Below are positions 1-8,733 of a stretch of DNA of 64,000 bases, one piece after another. Position 1 is the first letter of the stretch, and the number at the start of each line of letters is the position of its first letter. A model generated the notes under the pieces. It searched no databases. It was given only the letters and a program-made list of their open reading frames with translations, and was not told the DNA's origin. Location: positions 4,588,001 through 4,652,000 of the forward strand of contig NZ_JAUSZD010000002.1 in assembly GCF_030817275.1 (NCBI RefSeq), given 5' to 3'. The DNA is from Paenibacillus sp. V4I7. GTDB taxonomy: Bacteria > Bacillota > Bacilli > Paenibacillales > NBRC-103111. Position numbers and translations under genes: made by a program.

Positions 1-1594
1 GAATTGTATCTTTTTCATCCATGTTTTCAATTTGAACATCTGTAAGTTCCGGTTTGCCTTTCGTTACCGTACCCGTTTTATCAAGCACGATGGTTTGCAC
101 TTTTTGCATCGATTCTAAATGTTCCCCGCCCTTAAATAGGATCCCAAATTCCGCCGCGCGACCGGATCCAGCCATAATAGAGGTTGGTGTTGCAAGTCCT
201 AAAGCACAAGGGCAAGCAATGACAAGGACTGCAATCGCCTTTTCCAGCGCAGTTGCAAACTCACCAGGAGCAACCCAGATATACCAAATCAGAAATGTTA
301 CAACAGCAATTCCTACAACAATCGGGACAAAGATACCCGAGATCACGTCAGCGATACGCTGAATAGGCGCTTTTGATCCTTGGGCTTCTTCTACAACTTT
401 GATAATTTGAGCAAGAGCTGTCTCTTTCCCAACACGGGTTGCTTTTATTCTTAAGCTGCCGTTTTTATTAACTGTAGCGCCAATAACGGCGTCACCGGCT
501 TTTTTCTCAACAGGGATACTTTCCCCCGTAAGCATGGATTCATCAACAGCGGACAAACCATCTACAACTTCACCATCGACTGGAATTTTCTCACCCGGTT
601 TTACAAGAACAATATCCCCAATGATAACTTCTTCAACTGGTATAGCCATTTCTTCACCATTTCGAATGACTAACGCTGTTTTCGCTTGAAGCCCCATCAA
701 TTTCTTGATGGCTTCAGAAGTTCTCCCTTTTGCCAACACTTCAAATAATTTACCTAAAATAATCAAAGTAATAAGTATCGCGCTTGTTTCATAATACATA
801 TCAGGCGCATGGTGATGGGCATCAACTGAAGTTACCCACTGCAGCGTTAGGTATAAACTATAGAAGTACGCGGCTGATGTTCCCAGAGAAACAAGCACAT
901 CCATATTGGCGCTTTTATTACGAAGGGCTTTGTATGCCCCTACATAAAATTGCCAACCGATAAGAAACTGTACAGGTGTGGCAAGCACGAGCTGCACCCA
1001 AGGATTCATCAAGAACTCGGGCAAGTAGATCCACGATGTAAACGTAAAGTGACTCACCATTGCCCACAGAAGTGGTAACGAAAGGATTGCCGATACCGCT
1101 AACTGTAATTTCTTGTGGCGTATCTCTTTTTGCTTATAATCGCCTTCAGCTGCCACTTCCTCTTTACGTACGGCTTTGTATCCGAGTTGATCGACCTTGT
1201 TAACTATATCGCTTACCGAAACTTCCGCAGCACTATACTCAACATGGGCAGTTTCTAATGCAAGGTTAACAGTAGCTTTGCTAACTCCTGGCATTTTATT
1301 TAAGCCTTTTTCAATACGTGTGGCGCACGCTGCGCATGTCATACCTACGATATTAAAATCCACGGCATCCTTTACGGTGCTGTAACCCAGATCCAGTATT
1401 TTTTCTTCCATGGCAGATACGCTGATTTGACTCGGATTATAAGTCACTGATGCCTTCTCGAGGGCAAAATTAACATTGGCATCTGATACACCGTCTAATT
1501 TCTTCAATCCTTTTTCTATCCGGTTCGCGCAGGCCGCACATGTCATGCCCGTAATTTGCAAACTCGCTTGTTGCTGCTCTAATGGTTTCGCCAT
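1..1594 (-). CDS. copA: Copper-exporting P1B-type ATPase CopA (C-terminus cut by window edge)
   Basis: Membrane Cu(I) efflux ATPase of the P1B-1 class. The start is an ATG at 1594 with AGGAGG about 8 bases upstream; 531 codons lie in the window and the reading frame is still open at base 1. The N-terminus carries two heavy-metal-associated domains, each with a GMTCAAC copper-binding motif (first Cys pair at residues 19 and 22). The membrane region includes the ion-channel motif ACPCALG, followed by the phosphorylation motif DKTGT near the window edge. The missing part should hold the ATP-binding domain remainder and the last membrane helices. It follows copZ and csoR on the same strand but has its own CsoR-type operator just upstream, so it is probably derepressed by Cu(I). 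The two N-terminal metal domains are the number seen in Bacillus CopA. Confidence 0.95.
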   Translation of the reverse strand, partial: MAKPLEQQQASLQITGMTCAACANRIEKGLKKLDGVSDANVNFALEKASVTYNPSQISVSAMEEKILDLGYSTVKDAVDFNIVGMTCAACATRIEKGLNKMPGVSKATVNLALETAHVEYSAAEVSVSDIVNKVDQLGYKAVRKEEVAAEGDYKQKEIRHKKLQLAVSAILSLPLLWAMVSHFTFTSWIYLPEFLMNPWVQLVLATPVQFLIGWQFYVGAYKALRNKSANMDVLVSLGTSAAYFYSLYLTLQWVTSVDAHHHAPDMYYETSAILITLIILGKLFEVLAKGRTSEAIKKLMGLQAKTALVIRNGEEMAIPVEEVIIGDIVLVKPGEKIPVDGEVVDGLSAVDESMLTGESIPVEKKAGDAVIGATVNKNGSLRIKATRVGKETALAQIIKVVEEAQGSKAPIQRIADVISGIFVPIVVGIAVVTFLIWYIWVAPGEFATALEKAIAVLVIACPCALGLATPTSIMAGSGRAAEFGILFKGGEHLESMQKVQTIVLDKTGTVTKGKPELTDVQIENMDEKDTI

Positions 1595-1615
1595 TTCAGT
1601 CCCTCCTGTAGTCAC

Positions 1616-1632
1616 ATACCCCCATGGGGTAT
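1616..1632 (-). promoter_or_regulatory. CsoR operator upstream of copA
   Basis: ATACCCCCATGGGGTAT contains TACCC-N5-GGGTA, the two-fold symmetric GC-rich core typical of CsoR sites. It sits 22 bases before the copA start and downstream of the copZ stop, so copA can be controlled separately from csoR-copZ. Confidence 0.8.
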
Positions 1633-1690
1633 AATTTTTTCAAAAAAAATAGGTGTTACTATTGAGCCGCATGCAGCGGCTCATCATCCT

Positions 1691-1894
1691 TTATTTTGCA
1701 ACGTCATAGCCTTGATCTTCGATTGCTTCTTTAATAGCGTCCAAAGTAACTTTAGACTCATCGAAATCTACAGTAACGGATCCACCATTCAAATCAACTT
1801 TGCCGGAAGCACCAAGTTTCTTAACTGCGCCTTCAACGGAATTCACGCAATGACCGCAGGACATACCTTCAACTTTAAGTGTAACTGTTTGCAT
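1691..1894 (-). CDS. copZ: Copper chaperone CopZ
   Basis: A 67-residue cytosolic Cu(I) chaperone consisting of one heavy-metal-associated domain with the MSCGHC metal site (Cys13 and Cys16). It would pass Cu(I) to the N-terminal domains of CopA, which lies directly downstream on the same strand. It starts 17 bases after the csoR stop and is presumably co-transcribed with it. Length and motif are normal for the family. The central residues GMSCGHCVNSVEG match the canonical alpha-1 start of CopZ proteins. No anomalies were seen. Confidence 0.95.
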   Translation of the reverse strand: MQTVTLKVEGMSCGHCVNSVEGAVKKLGASGKVDLNGGSVTVDFDESKVTLDAIKEAIEDQGYDVAK

Positions 1895-1911
1895 GTCTTA
1901 TCTCTCCCTTA

Positions 1912-2244
1912 TTATTTCATTAATTTATTCATGGTAACCATTAGCTCTTTAATAACCTCATTATCGCCTTCTTGAATGCGTTCGATCACACAGCTGTTTA
2001 GATGATGCTCGAGAAGCAGTTTCCCAACACCGTTTAAAGCTGATTGAACCGCGGCGATTTGATTTAACACATCATCACAATACGTATCCTTCTCAATAAG
2101 ACCTTTAACACCTCGAATTTGTCCTTCGATGCGATTGAGCCTAGAGATCAAATTGTTTTTTGTTTTATCAGAATGATGACTTTTTCGATCACTGCCCGAA
2201 TGACAACCGTCCTCATTTAATTCTTGTTTATCATGTTGTTCCAT
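1912..2244 (-). CDS. csoR: Copper-sensing repressor CsoR
   Basis: A 110-residue all-helical DUF156-family repressor that releases DNA on binding Cu(I). The copper ligands are placed as in characterised CsoR proteins: Cys56, then His81 and Cys85 (spacing 25 and 4, as in Bacillus subtilis Cys45/His70/Cys74). The N-terminal 30 residues are an unusual His/Asp-rich extension with several His and one Cys, possibly an extra metal-buffering tail. It heads the csoR-copZ unit. A site resembling known CsoR operators lies 27 bases upstream of its start, consistent with autoregulation. RcnR/FrmR-type paralogues are excluded by the Cys-His-Cys pattern. Confidence 0.93.
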   Translation of the reverse strand: MEQHDKQELNEDGCHSGSDRKSHHSDKTKNNLISRLNRIEGQIRGVKGLIEKDTYCDDVLNQIAAVQSALNGVGKLLLEHHLNSCVIERIQEGDNEVIKELMVTMNKLMK

Positions 2245-2270
2245 AGCATTTCCTCCTCACATTTAGAATA

Positions 2271-2293
2271 TACCATACCCCCTTACCCTATAT
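2271..2293 (-). promoter_or_regulatory. Probable CsoR operator upstream of csoR
   Basis: Read on the minus strand this is TATAGGGTAAGGGGGTATGG followed by TA. The GGGGGTATGGTA half matches the right half of the Bacillus copZA operator as I remember it, but the left half is degenerate. Its position immediately upstream of csoR supports autoregulation. Confidence 0.55.
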
Positions 2294-2348
2294 CAAGCCC
2301 TTTTTAAGATTTTTTTCCATAAAAATTGACTGGGTCCACTTATAGAGT

Positions 2349-2663
2349 TTACCAACCAAACTTCACAAGAGTATACATGATAAAACCTAATGAAATCGTG
2401 GCAGAGAGAAAAGTCATAATAATCACCCAGGGCACCTTAGACTTATGTTTAAATAAACGATACATCGATACAAGCATCGTTATAATGGTTGCAATGATCA
2501 TGATACGTCTAATCCAAAGTGCTGCTGACATTGTCGCCATCATATTCGTTGAGCCGCCCAAAAGAAGTAAAATCCCCATATGAAGCCAATGATGGGATGA
2601 AGCCAGAAAGGAAAAAATAAACGATAATATACTTGTAGCTGTTTGACTTTTTTTATATTTCAT
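2349..2663 (-). CDS. Small membrane protein of unknown function, coupled to MarR gene
   Basis: A 104-residue protein that I do not recognise as a family. Three or four hydrophobic stretches are visible (about residues 8-36, 47-64 and 77-100), separated by short basic loops, so it is probably an integral membrane protein. Its ATG lies inside the last codons of the upstream marR gene (11-base overlap, GATGAAATATAA). This implies translational coupling and a shared promoter controlled by the MarR protein. The function may therefore be tied to the signal sensed by that regulator, perhaps export or membrane stress, but nothing in the sequence proves this. Confidence 0.7.
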   Translation of the reverse strand: MKYKKSQTATSILSFIFSFLASSHHWLHMGILLLLGGSTNMMATMSAALWIRRIMIIATIITMLVSMYRLFKHKSKVPWVIIMTFLSATISLGFIMYTLVKFGW

Positions 2664-3105
2664 CCTGTTTCCCCTTGTTTTTTAATAAAGCAGCAGTAAA
2701 TTTATGAAGTCCCTCGCGAAACAGTTGCTGATCATCTTTGGTCATATGTTGCAAAACATTTTGATAAAATCGAATGGACTGCTGACGAACCTGCTCAATT
2801 GTCCGTTCACCTTTTTCTGTAAGAGAAATTAACATTTCTCTTCGGTTTTGTTCGTTGATTTCCCGGCGTACGAAGCCTCCTTTTACTAGCCCATCAACAA
2901 GTCGGCTTACTGAACTTCGTTCTAGATGCAGCCTATCTGCTAATTCACCAAGTATTAGAGTGGAGTTCTCAACTTCTTGTAAAGCATATACCTGTGATAC
3001 TGAAAGTTGAAAACCACATGGGGTTACGGTTTGCTCTAATAAACCAAAAAGCCTGATAAATTTTTGTACATTCAATCGAAGTTCCAAAATATCGTTTATT
3101 TCCAA
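2653..3105 (-). CDS. MarR-family transcriptional regulator
   Basis: A winged-helix repressor of 150 residues. The HTH and wing region is recognisable around LGELADRLHLERSSVSRLVD, followed by the RR-x-I-x-E-x-N-RR wing. The frame is open upstream to an ATG at 3153, but that ATG lies inside a perfect palindrome. I choose the TTG at 3105 because AAGGAG ends 8 bases before it and the family-like sequence begins there. The resulting layout puts the operator just upstream of the ribosome site, so the protein very likely represses itself and the downstream small membrane protein. The effector is unknown. Confidence 0.85.
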   Translation of the reverse strand: MEINDILELRLNVQKFIRLFGLLEQTVTPCGFQLSVSQVYALQEVENSTLILGELADRLHLERSSVSRLVDGLVKGGFVRREINEQNRREMLISLTEKGERTIEQVRQQSIRFYQNVLQHMTKDDQQLFREGLHKFTAALLKNKGKQDEI

Positions 3106-3120
3106 AATAACCAACTCCTT

Positions 3121-3153
3121 ATGTGTATAATACATATAATGTATTATACACAT
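3121..3153. promoter_or_regulatory. Perfect 33-bp palindromic operator upstream of the MarR gene
   Basis: Two perfect 15-base arms (ATGTGTATAATACAT and its complement) surround a 3-base spacer. It lies 2-34 bases upstream of the ribosome site of the MarR gene. The symmetry, size and position are those of an autoregulatory MarR operator; it also contains TATAAT-like sequence and may cover the -10 region. Confidence 0.75.
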
Positions 3154-3299
3154 AAAACTCGATATTGGAAATACACAAAATCAAACTTAAAATCTTTAAC
3201 ATCATAAACCTCCTAAAGAACTTGTTTCACTGGAATTTGAACAATGCAGCACCATGTTGGCGTATCAAACATTATATTAATGATATCAGTGATCAAACA

Positions 3300-3330
3300 A
3301 GAAAATCGAGCTCATTAAGCTCGATTTATC
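3300..3330 (-). terminator. Rho-independent terminator downstream of the monooxygenase remnant
   Basis: Stem AAATCGAGCT / AGCTCGATTT with a 5-base loop, followed on the minus strand by a T-rich run. It closes the cadC-cadA-monooxygenase unit. Confidence 0.75.
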
Positions 3331-3372
3331 TTATTTATTGAAGACCTTCACCAGCGATCAAAAAATTGATTC

Positions 3373-4081
3373 TTAATTCTCGGCTATATGCTTTGCATCA
3401 ACTCCAACGCCACCGATCAGTGCAGATCCTCTTCTGTATTGCCACGGTAATCCCAAAAAGTATAATCCTTTAACCTTTGAAACCCCCCTGCTGTGAATCG
3501 GCTTCCCTTTTCCGTTTAAAATGCCAGGGATCTGGATCCAACTATAATCCGAATGGAAACCCGTTGCCCATATCACATTTTCAACTTCCACTTTACTTCC
3601 GTCGTCAAATGATATTAATTTATGATGAGTTCCATTAGTTCTGGATTTGATTGTTACTTTTCCTTCTCTGATTAAGGTTTTAAGTTCAAGACCAAATATC
3701 GGATCACCCTGTTACTAATTAATTGACCTAGTTTACTATGAATATTAGCGCTCAATACACCCAGCTTATCAAACCACCAAAAGATACTTTTTCCCATAAT
3801 ATCGAGCGGAAAGAACTTCAGTTTATGCCCGATCGATAAATAAACATCTCGTTCTTGGTAGCGAATCCGTTAGGATCACCTTCAAGCGGAAGACCTGGCA
3901 AGGAACTGTAACATCTAGGCGTGAACAAGACTAAGGAATCATAGCGATTTCTCCAGACATCGCCAATGTTTTGTTCTTTACCGATGATGAGAAAAGATAT
4001 GTTCTTTTCTTTTAGGAAATGCGCCGCGGCTAATCCTGCTTGACTAACACCAATAATTATGACGTCAATCTCAGTTTTCAT
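3373..4081 (-). pseudogene. Broken flavin-containing monooxygenase / CzcO-like oxidoreductase
   Basis: The first 87 codons from the ATG at 4081 encode an FAD-binding Rossmann start (IIIGVSQAG, with Val-Ser where Gly-x-Gly is usual) and the QNIGDVWRNRYDSL motif. The frame then stops. The continuation resumes in other frames: near 3820-3720 it reads HKLKFFPLDIMGKSIFWWFD, and from about 3700 to 3373 it reads through the conserved VIWATGFHSDY segment to a normal C-terminus. Family members are about 340-360 residues; here only about 236 codons fit. So roughly 100 residues, including the NADPH-binding glycine motif, have been deleted, and at least one further frameshift is present. It starts 27 bases after the cadA stop with its own GAGGTGATGA ribosome site, and was probably the last gene of the cad operon. 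Confidence 0.85.
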
Positions 4082-4108
4082 TCATCACCTCTTCATTCAT
4101 AATTCGTT

Positions 4109-6343
4109 TCACCCCTTAACTTTCACTAATCGCATACTATTCATAATTACAATTAAAGCTGCGCCTGTATCACTAATCACAGCAATCCATAGGGTAAGTA
4201 AATCAGGGAAAATCAAGATCAAAGCAATAGATTTAACGATGAGCGAAAACCCAATATTTTGTTTGATTATTCGTATTGTTTTACGGCTCAATTTAACAGT
4301 ATGGGGTAGTTTTCCTAGATTGTCAGCCATCAACACGATGTCTGCGGTTTCCATAGCTGTGTCAGTTCCTGCTCCACCCATTGCAATACCTATATTGGCA
4401 GTTGCAAGCGCAGGAGCATCATTTATGCCATCTCCAACCATCGCTACAATGTTGCCTTCTTCTTGAAGTTCTTTAATGGCTTTTACTTTATCTTCGGGTA
4501 ATAGCTCTGCAAAATATCGGTTTACCCCGGTTGCAGAAGCAATTTTTTTAGCGGTACCTTCATTGTCGCCTGTTAACATCACAACTTGGTTGATGTGGGC
4601 GGCTTGAAGTCCTTTAAGAGCTTTTACGGAAGTAGGACGAATAGCATCTGCAACGGCAATTAAACCGAATATCTTCTCTTTAGTTCCAATAATAACGATT
4701 GAATTTCCTTCTTGTTGAAGGGATAAGATTCGTGATTCTAGTTCTCCTAGAGAAGCGCTTAGTTCCTGGAACAATTTAAGGTTTCCTGCAAAGTATTCCT
4801 TATCTCCGATAATCGCGCCAACACCTTTACCTACGATGTTTCTGAACTTATCGCCTAGAAGGGTAGAGACGCCTTTATCTTTGGCGTACTGGGCTACTGC
4901 TTTTGCAATGGGATGTGTAGAGTATTCCTCTAATGTTCGGGCAATACGGAGCAACTCAATTTCACTCGATCCAGCTAATACAACTTGAGATACCTTTGGT
5001 TTTCCCTCCGTTAAAGTACCCGTTTTATCAAAAGCAATCGCTGAAATCCTTCCTGCTATTTCTAAGAAGGCTCCACCTTTGATAAGAACCCCGTTCTTGG
5101 CTGCATTTCCTATAGCTGAAACAATTGCCACTGGCGTTGAAATAACCAATGCACAAGGACATGCAACAACCAATAATTCTAATCCTTTATAGAACCACTC
5201 TCCCCATGTTCCAACACCAACAAGCGGGGGGAAAACCATCACGACGAGTGCAAGAATAAATACAATTGGCGTGTAAATACGAGCAAATTTATCTACAAAA
5301 GCTTCCGTAGGAGCCTTTTGTTCTTGCGCCTCTTCGACCAAGTGAATGATTTTGGAGATGGTCGTATCTTCAACCAACTTGGTTACTTTAATCTCTAATG
5401 ATCCGTGTTCGTTAATTGTACCTGCGTATACACCATCACCAACATGCTTATCAACAGGAATGGATTCTCCTGTAATTGGCGCTTGATTTACACTCGATTC
5501 TCCGCTAATTATTAGTCCGTCCAACGGGATTTTATCGCCTGGTTTAACAACAATGACATCACCAACAGAAATCTCCTCTACGGACTTTCTGACAAGTTCC
5601 TGACCATTTTTCACGAATGCTTCGGGAGGTGCTAGGTCAATTAAGCTTCGAATCGAATTTCGAGTCTTTTCAATGGACTTCGATTGAAGAACATTTCCTA
5701 GTGCAAACAACCAAACTACCAAAGCGCCTTCTAACCACTCACCAATTGCCGAGGCACCAAGCACAGCTGCAGTCATTAATACATTCATATCCAATGAAAG
5801 GCTTTTCACAGCATAATAGGCGCTTCTAGCCGGTTTATAGCCACCTATTATAATCGATACTGCGTAAAGCAGAGTAGTAAAGCTTGGTGAAACATTCGCG
5901 TAGGAGCCAAGAAAACCAAAAATAAGTAGAACTCCTGATAAACTTATAAGGTTTGTACCTGAATTGTCTGTTTTGACCTCAGCACTTTTCCTCTTGTTCG
6001 AAACTAGCGTAGCTTTATAGCCGGATTTGGATACTTCTTTGATGATTTCTTCGACTGAACTGTCGTGTTCAGCAGTCATTTTTCCAGTTGAGAAATTGAC
6101 ACTTACCCTCTTGACCGAGAGAAGGGTTTTCATATGATTTTCTAAGGTTACTGCACAGGAAGTGCAATCCATCCCGCCGATCAGAAAATCTGATTTTTGA
6201 CCAGATTGGCCTGCAGTATTTTGTACTTGTGGAGTTTCAGATACTTTACAACAATCATCCTCACAACCGGCATTTGTATTTGAACTGGCACTTACATCCA
6301 GCAAGATTAGGTTTTTTTTGAATTTCGGTTCTTTGTCCGACAT
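4109..6343 (-). CDS. cadA: Cadmium/zinc-exporting P1B-2 ATPase
   Basis: A 744-residue membrane ATPase that pumps Zn(II), Cd(II) or Pb(II) out of the cell. It has a soft-metal N-terminus with Cys-rich GCEDDCC and one heavy-metal domain with GMDCTSCA. The channel motif ACPCALV is followed by phosphorylation site DKTGTLTEG and the hinge motif GDGINDAPAL. The last membrane pair carries Lys in IVKSIAL and Asp in VISDTGA, the ligand signature of the Zn/Cd subclass rather than the Cu subclass. It begins 15 bases after the stop of the ArsR-type sensor, forming a cadC-cadA operon. The degraded monooxygenase follows. Confidence 0.93.
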   Translation of the reverse strand: MSDKEPKFKKNLILLDVSASSNTNAGCEDDCCKVSETPQVQNTAGQSGQKSDFLIGGMDCTSCAVTLENHMKTLLSVKRVSVNFSTGKMTAEHDSSVEEIIKEVSKSGYKATLVSNKRKSAEVKTDNSGTNLISLSGVLLIFGFLGSYANVSPSFTTLLYAVSIIIGGYKPARSAYYAVKSLSLDMNVLMTAAVLGASAIGEWLEGALVVWLFALGNVLQSKSIEKTRNSIRSLIDLAPPEAFVKNGQELVRKSVEEISVGDVIVVKPGDKIPLDGLIISGESSVNQAPITGESIPVDKHVGDGVYAGTINEHGSLEIKVTKLVEDTTISKIIHLVEEAQEQKAPTEAFVDKFARIYTPIVFILALVVMVFPPLVGVGTWGEWFYKGLELLVVACPCALVISTPVAIVSAIGNAAKNGVLIKGGAFLEIAGRISAIAFDKTGTLTEGKPKVSQVVLAGSSEIELLRIARTLEEYSTHPIAKAVAQYAKDKGVSTLLGDKFRNIVGKGVGAIIGDKEYFAGNLKLFQELSASLGELESRILSLQQEGNSIVIIGTKEKIFGLIAVADAIRPTSVKALKGLQAAHINQVVMLTGDNEGTAKKIASATGVNRYFAELLPEDKVKAIKELQEEGNIVAMVGDGINDAPALATANIGIAMGGAGTDTAMETADIVLMADNLGKLPHTVKLSRKTIRIIKQNIGFSLIVKSIALILIFPDLLTLWIAVISDTGAALIVIMNSMRLVKVKG

Positions 6344-6358
6344 CTCAATCCCCCCGTT

Positions 6359-6688
6359 TTAGTAAAGGTCTGTATCACATTTGGTAACACCATCATGGAC
6401 TAGGGATAGTACCGTATCGAACATATGTAACATTTCCTTAATCTTCTCATTGCTTAAACTGTAATACACATATTTCCCTTCTTGCCTTCCAACAATAATC
6501 CCGCAGCCCTTCAAACACGCGAGGTGTTGGGAAATGTTCGATTGATTCCCTTGAATTTCATCAACGATTTGAGATACAGGTTTTTCTTTATCTTTAATAC
6601 ATGCCAGTATTTGAAGACGTGTCTTATCGCTAAAGCCGCGAATGAACTTGGCTTTAACATCTAATTGCTCTAATGGAATTTGATTCAT
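6359..6688 (-). CDS. cmtR: ArsR/SmtB-family metal sensor, CmtR-like (Cd/Pb)
   Basis: A 109-residue winged-helix repressor at the head of the cadA operon. The recognition helix region reads NQSNISQHLACLKGCG. Cys58 and Cys62 together with C-terminal Cys104 reproduce the arrangement of mycobacterial CmtR (Cys57, Cys61, Cys102), which senses Cd(II) and Pb(II). The classical CadC N-terminal CxC-type site is not present. Derepression by Cd/Pb would induce the downstream ATPase. The A/T-rich stretch at about 6705-6735 upstream (AATATTCACTAATAT) is a plausible operator, but its symmetry is poor, so I do not list it separately. Confidence 0.9.
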   Translation of the reverse strand: MNQIPLEQLDVKAKFIRGFSDKTRLQILACIKDKEKPVSQIVDEIQGNQSNISQHLACLKGCGIIVGRQEGKYVYYSLSNEKIKEMLHMFDTVLSLVHDGVTKCDTDLY

Positions 6689-6928
6689 TGAGACTACCTC
6701 CCCACGAATTAATATTCACTAATATATGTGTCAAATTAAAAACCCCAACATTTGTGATGGAGCTTTGGTTTTATGGACTGCACAGCAATTTGCATGCAAA
6801 CTCCGCAGCGGGTACCATGGTCATCCCATATAACTGATTTCAAAACAAATTATTTACTTAGTGATAATACTCCAATTACATATGCACCGTACAATTGAAA
6901 TATCTTATAGTGGCGGAGGCATTGAACT

Positions 6929-7117
6929 ATGACATCCAAAGTAGTGCTTTCATTGGTCTGTTTTTTATTCCTATCTGCTATTGATGTCGCTGCAACAGAG
7001 AGTCATGTTGTTGGTCCTTACTCACCAGAATTATACGATTCCACGGAACAATTTGAATATGAATTTGAGTGGTTAAATGGTACGATCATAGCCAACCCCT
7101 ACGGTACAAGTAAATAA
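6929..7117 (+). CDS. Small secreted protein, unknown
   Basis: A 62-residue reading frame with GGAGG nine bases before the ATG. The N-terminus is a convincing signal peptide (Lys4, then a hydrophobic core of about 14 residues, with an AT-E boundary near residue 23). The mature part is short, acidic and aromatic, ending NPYGTSK. I recognise no family. It lies alone on the plus strand between the divergent cad operon and the convergent pst operon, which adds no functional hint. The ribosome site and signal sequence together make it more likely real than chance. Confidence 0.5.
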   Translation: MTSKVVLSLVCFLFLSAIDVAATESHVVGPYSPELYDSTEQFEYEFEWLNGTIIANPYGTSK

Positions 7118-7152
7118 TCTATTAGACCTTCGTGCTTTTCTTATAGGAACAA

Positions 7153-7221
7153 AAAAGGAAGCAGCCGATATCAAACAGATCCTTTATCAGGTCTGTCATT
7201 GAGAATCAGGTGCTTCCTTTT
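7153..7221. terminator. Terminator after phoU, probably bidirectional
   Basis: Outer inverted repeat AAAAGGAAGCA / TGCTTCCTTTT encloses an inner imperfect hairpin (ACAGATCC / GGTCTGT). T-rich ends on both strands suit termination of the pst operon and of the facing small gene. Confidence 0.75.
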
Positions 7222-7260
7222 CAATTTATTAGGACAGTTACACTATCCGGCTATCATGAA

Positions 7261-7920
7261 CTATACATTCAAATCGTTGCGTTTCCCTGTAACCATATAA
7301 ATGACGCCCTCGCCGATATTCGTGCAATGATCGCCGACGCGTTCCAAGAATAGAGCTGCATTCATTAGTTGGGTTATTTGGCGGTTTTTCATGAAATCAC
7401 CATCCAATAACCGGGTTAGCTCATCTACAATACTACTATATAGCTTATCTACTTCATCATCCTTCTCAGCCAAAGCCGCCGCGCGATGGATGTTACGTTC
7501 TGTATAGGATAGAAGGCTTTCTTGGAGCATAATTTTTGTAAGTTCTGCCATCCTAGGAATATCTACGAGTGGCTTTAATAATTCTTCACCGTTCATGCGG
7601 ATACATATCTTGGCGATGTCAACCGCATGATCGGCGATGCGCTCCAGGTCCGTAGCGATTTTGAGCGCCGTGCTAATGATTCTGAGATCACCTGCCATAG
7701 GTTGTTGAAGGGCAATCAATCGGAGAGAACTCTCTTCGATACGTATCAACATCTCGTCAACGAGATCATCCTGCTCAATTGTTTTTTTCGCTAGTTCGTC
7801 ATCCATCTTTGCGAGTGCTTCAACAGCCTGATGGATTAAATACTCTACTTGGCTCCCCATGTTAAGCAGGTCTTTCTGTAAAGATACTAACGATTGATGA
7901 TAACTAATTCGATTATCCAA
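7261..7920 (-). CDS. phoU: Phosphate uptake regulator PhoU
   Basis: A 219-residue, two-repeat helical-bundle protein that links the Pst transporter to phosphate signalling. The PhoU repeats are visible with metal-binding E/D-rich patterns such as ATDLERIADHAVDIAKI and the second-repeat FLERVGDHCTNIGEG. The start is TTG at 7920, seven bases after GGGGAG; no in-frame ATG fits as well. It is the last gene of pstS-pstC-pstA-pstB-phoU, 37 bases after pstB, and is followed by a strong terminator. Length is normal. Confidence 0.95.
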   Translation of the reverse strand: MDNRISYHQSLVSLQKDLLNMGSQVEYLIHQAVEALAKMDDELAKKTIEQDDLVDEMLIRIEESSLRLIALQQPMAGDLRIISTALKIATDLERIADHAVDIAKICIRMNGEELLKPLVDIPRMAELTKIMLQESLLSYTERNIHRAAALAEKDDEVDKLYSSIVDELTRLLDGDFMKNRQITQLMNAALFLERVGDHCTNIGEGVIYMVTGKRNDLNV

Positions 7921-7957
7921 AATGAAGCTCCCCTTTTCCTGATTCTCGCTAACTTAA

Positions 7958-8710
7958 TTATCCGAAACGACCTGTAATATAATCTTCCGTTCTTTGATCG
8001 GATGGCGTAGTGAAAATTTTATCTGTTACATTGGTTTCGATGACCTCACCATTTAAGAAGAACGAGGTATCGTCCGAAATACGTGCAGCTTGCTGCATAT
8101 TATGAGTTACGATAATAATCGTATATTTATCTTTAAGTTCTCTAATTAGTTCCTCGATCTTTAACGTTGAGATTGGATCCAAAGCTGAGGTTGGTTCATC
8201 CATTAGTAGAATTTGTGGATTTACAGCTAGCGCTCGGGCAATACAAAGGCGCTGCTGTTGGCCTCCCGACAGGCCATATGCTGATTTTTTCAGGTTATCA
8301 CTCACTTCTGTCCAAAGGGCAGAGGCTTTTAAGCTGCTTTCCACAATATGATCTAATTGCGCTTTATCCGTTATTCCGTGAATACGCGGGCCATAAGCAA
8401 TGTTATCATAGATGGATTTGGGAAAAGGGTTTGGCTGCTGGAATACCATGCCAATATTTTTGCGAAGAAGCTCTACATTGACGTCTGGATGGTAAATTTG
8501 TTCACCCGCAATTTGGACATCGCCTTCAATCCTGATGCCTTTGATCATATCATTCATCCGGTTTAAAGTACGCAATAAAGTGGACTTCCCACAGCCCGAG
8601 GGACCAATAAAAGCTGTAACCGAATTTTTGTTAATTTGCATACCGACATTTTTTAAAGCATGAAACTCGGAATAATATAAATTCAGTTTATCGATGTTAA
8701 CAATAGACAT
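7958..8710 (-). CDS. pstB: Phosphate ABC transporter ATP-binding protein PstB
   Basis: A 250-residue ATPase energising high-affinity phosphate import. Walker A is GPSGCGKST (about residues 36-44), the ABC signature is LSGGQQQR, and Walker B is [12 protein letters not shown], with the switch His in VTHNMQQA. The length and the start MSIVNIDKL are typical. It lies 23 bases downstream of pstA and 37 bases upstream of phoU in the operon. Confidence 0.96.
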   Translation of the reverse strand: MSIVNIDKLNLYYSEFHALKNVGMQINKNSVTAFIGPSGCGKSTLLRTLNRMNDMIKGIRIEGDVQIAGEQIYHPDVNVELLRKNIGMVFQQPNPFPKSIYDNIAYGPRIHGITDKAQLDHIVESSLKASALWTEVSDNLKKSAYGLSGGQQQRLCIARALAVNPQILLMDEPTSALDPISTLKIEELIRELKDKYTIIIVTHNMQQAARISDDTSFFLNGEVIETNVTDKIFTTPSDQRTEDYITGRFG

Positions 8711-8733
8711 ATGGTAATCCCCCTGATCCTATT

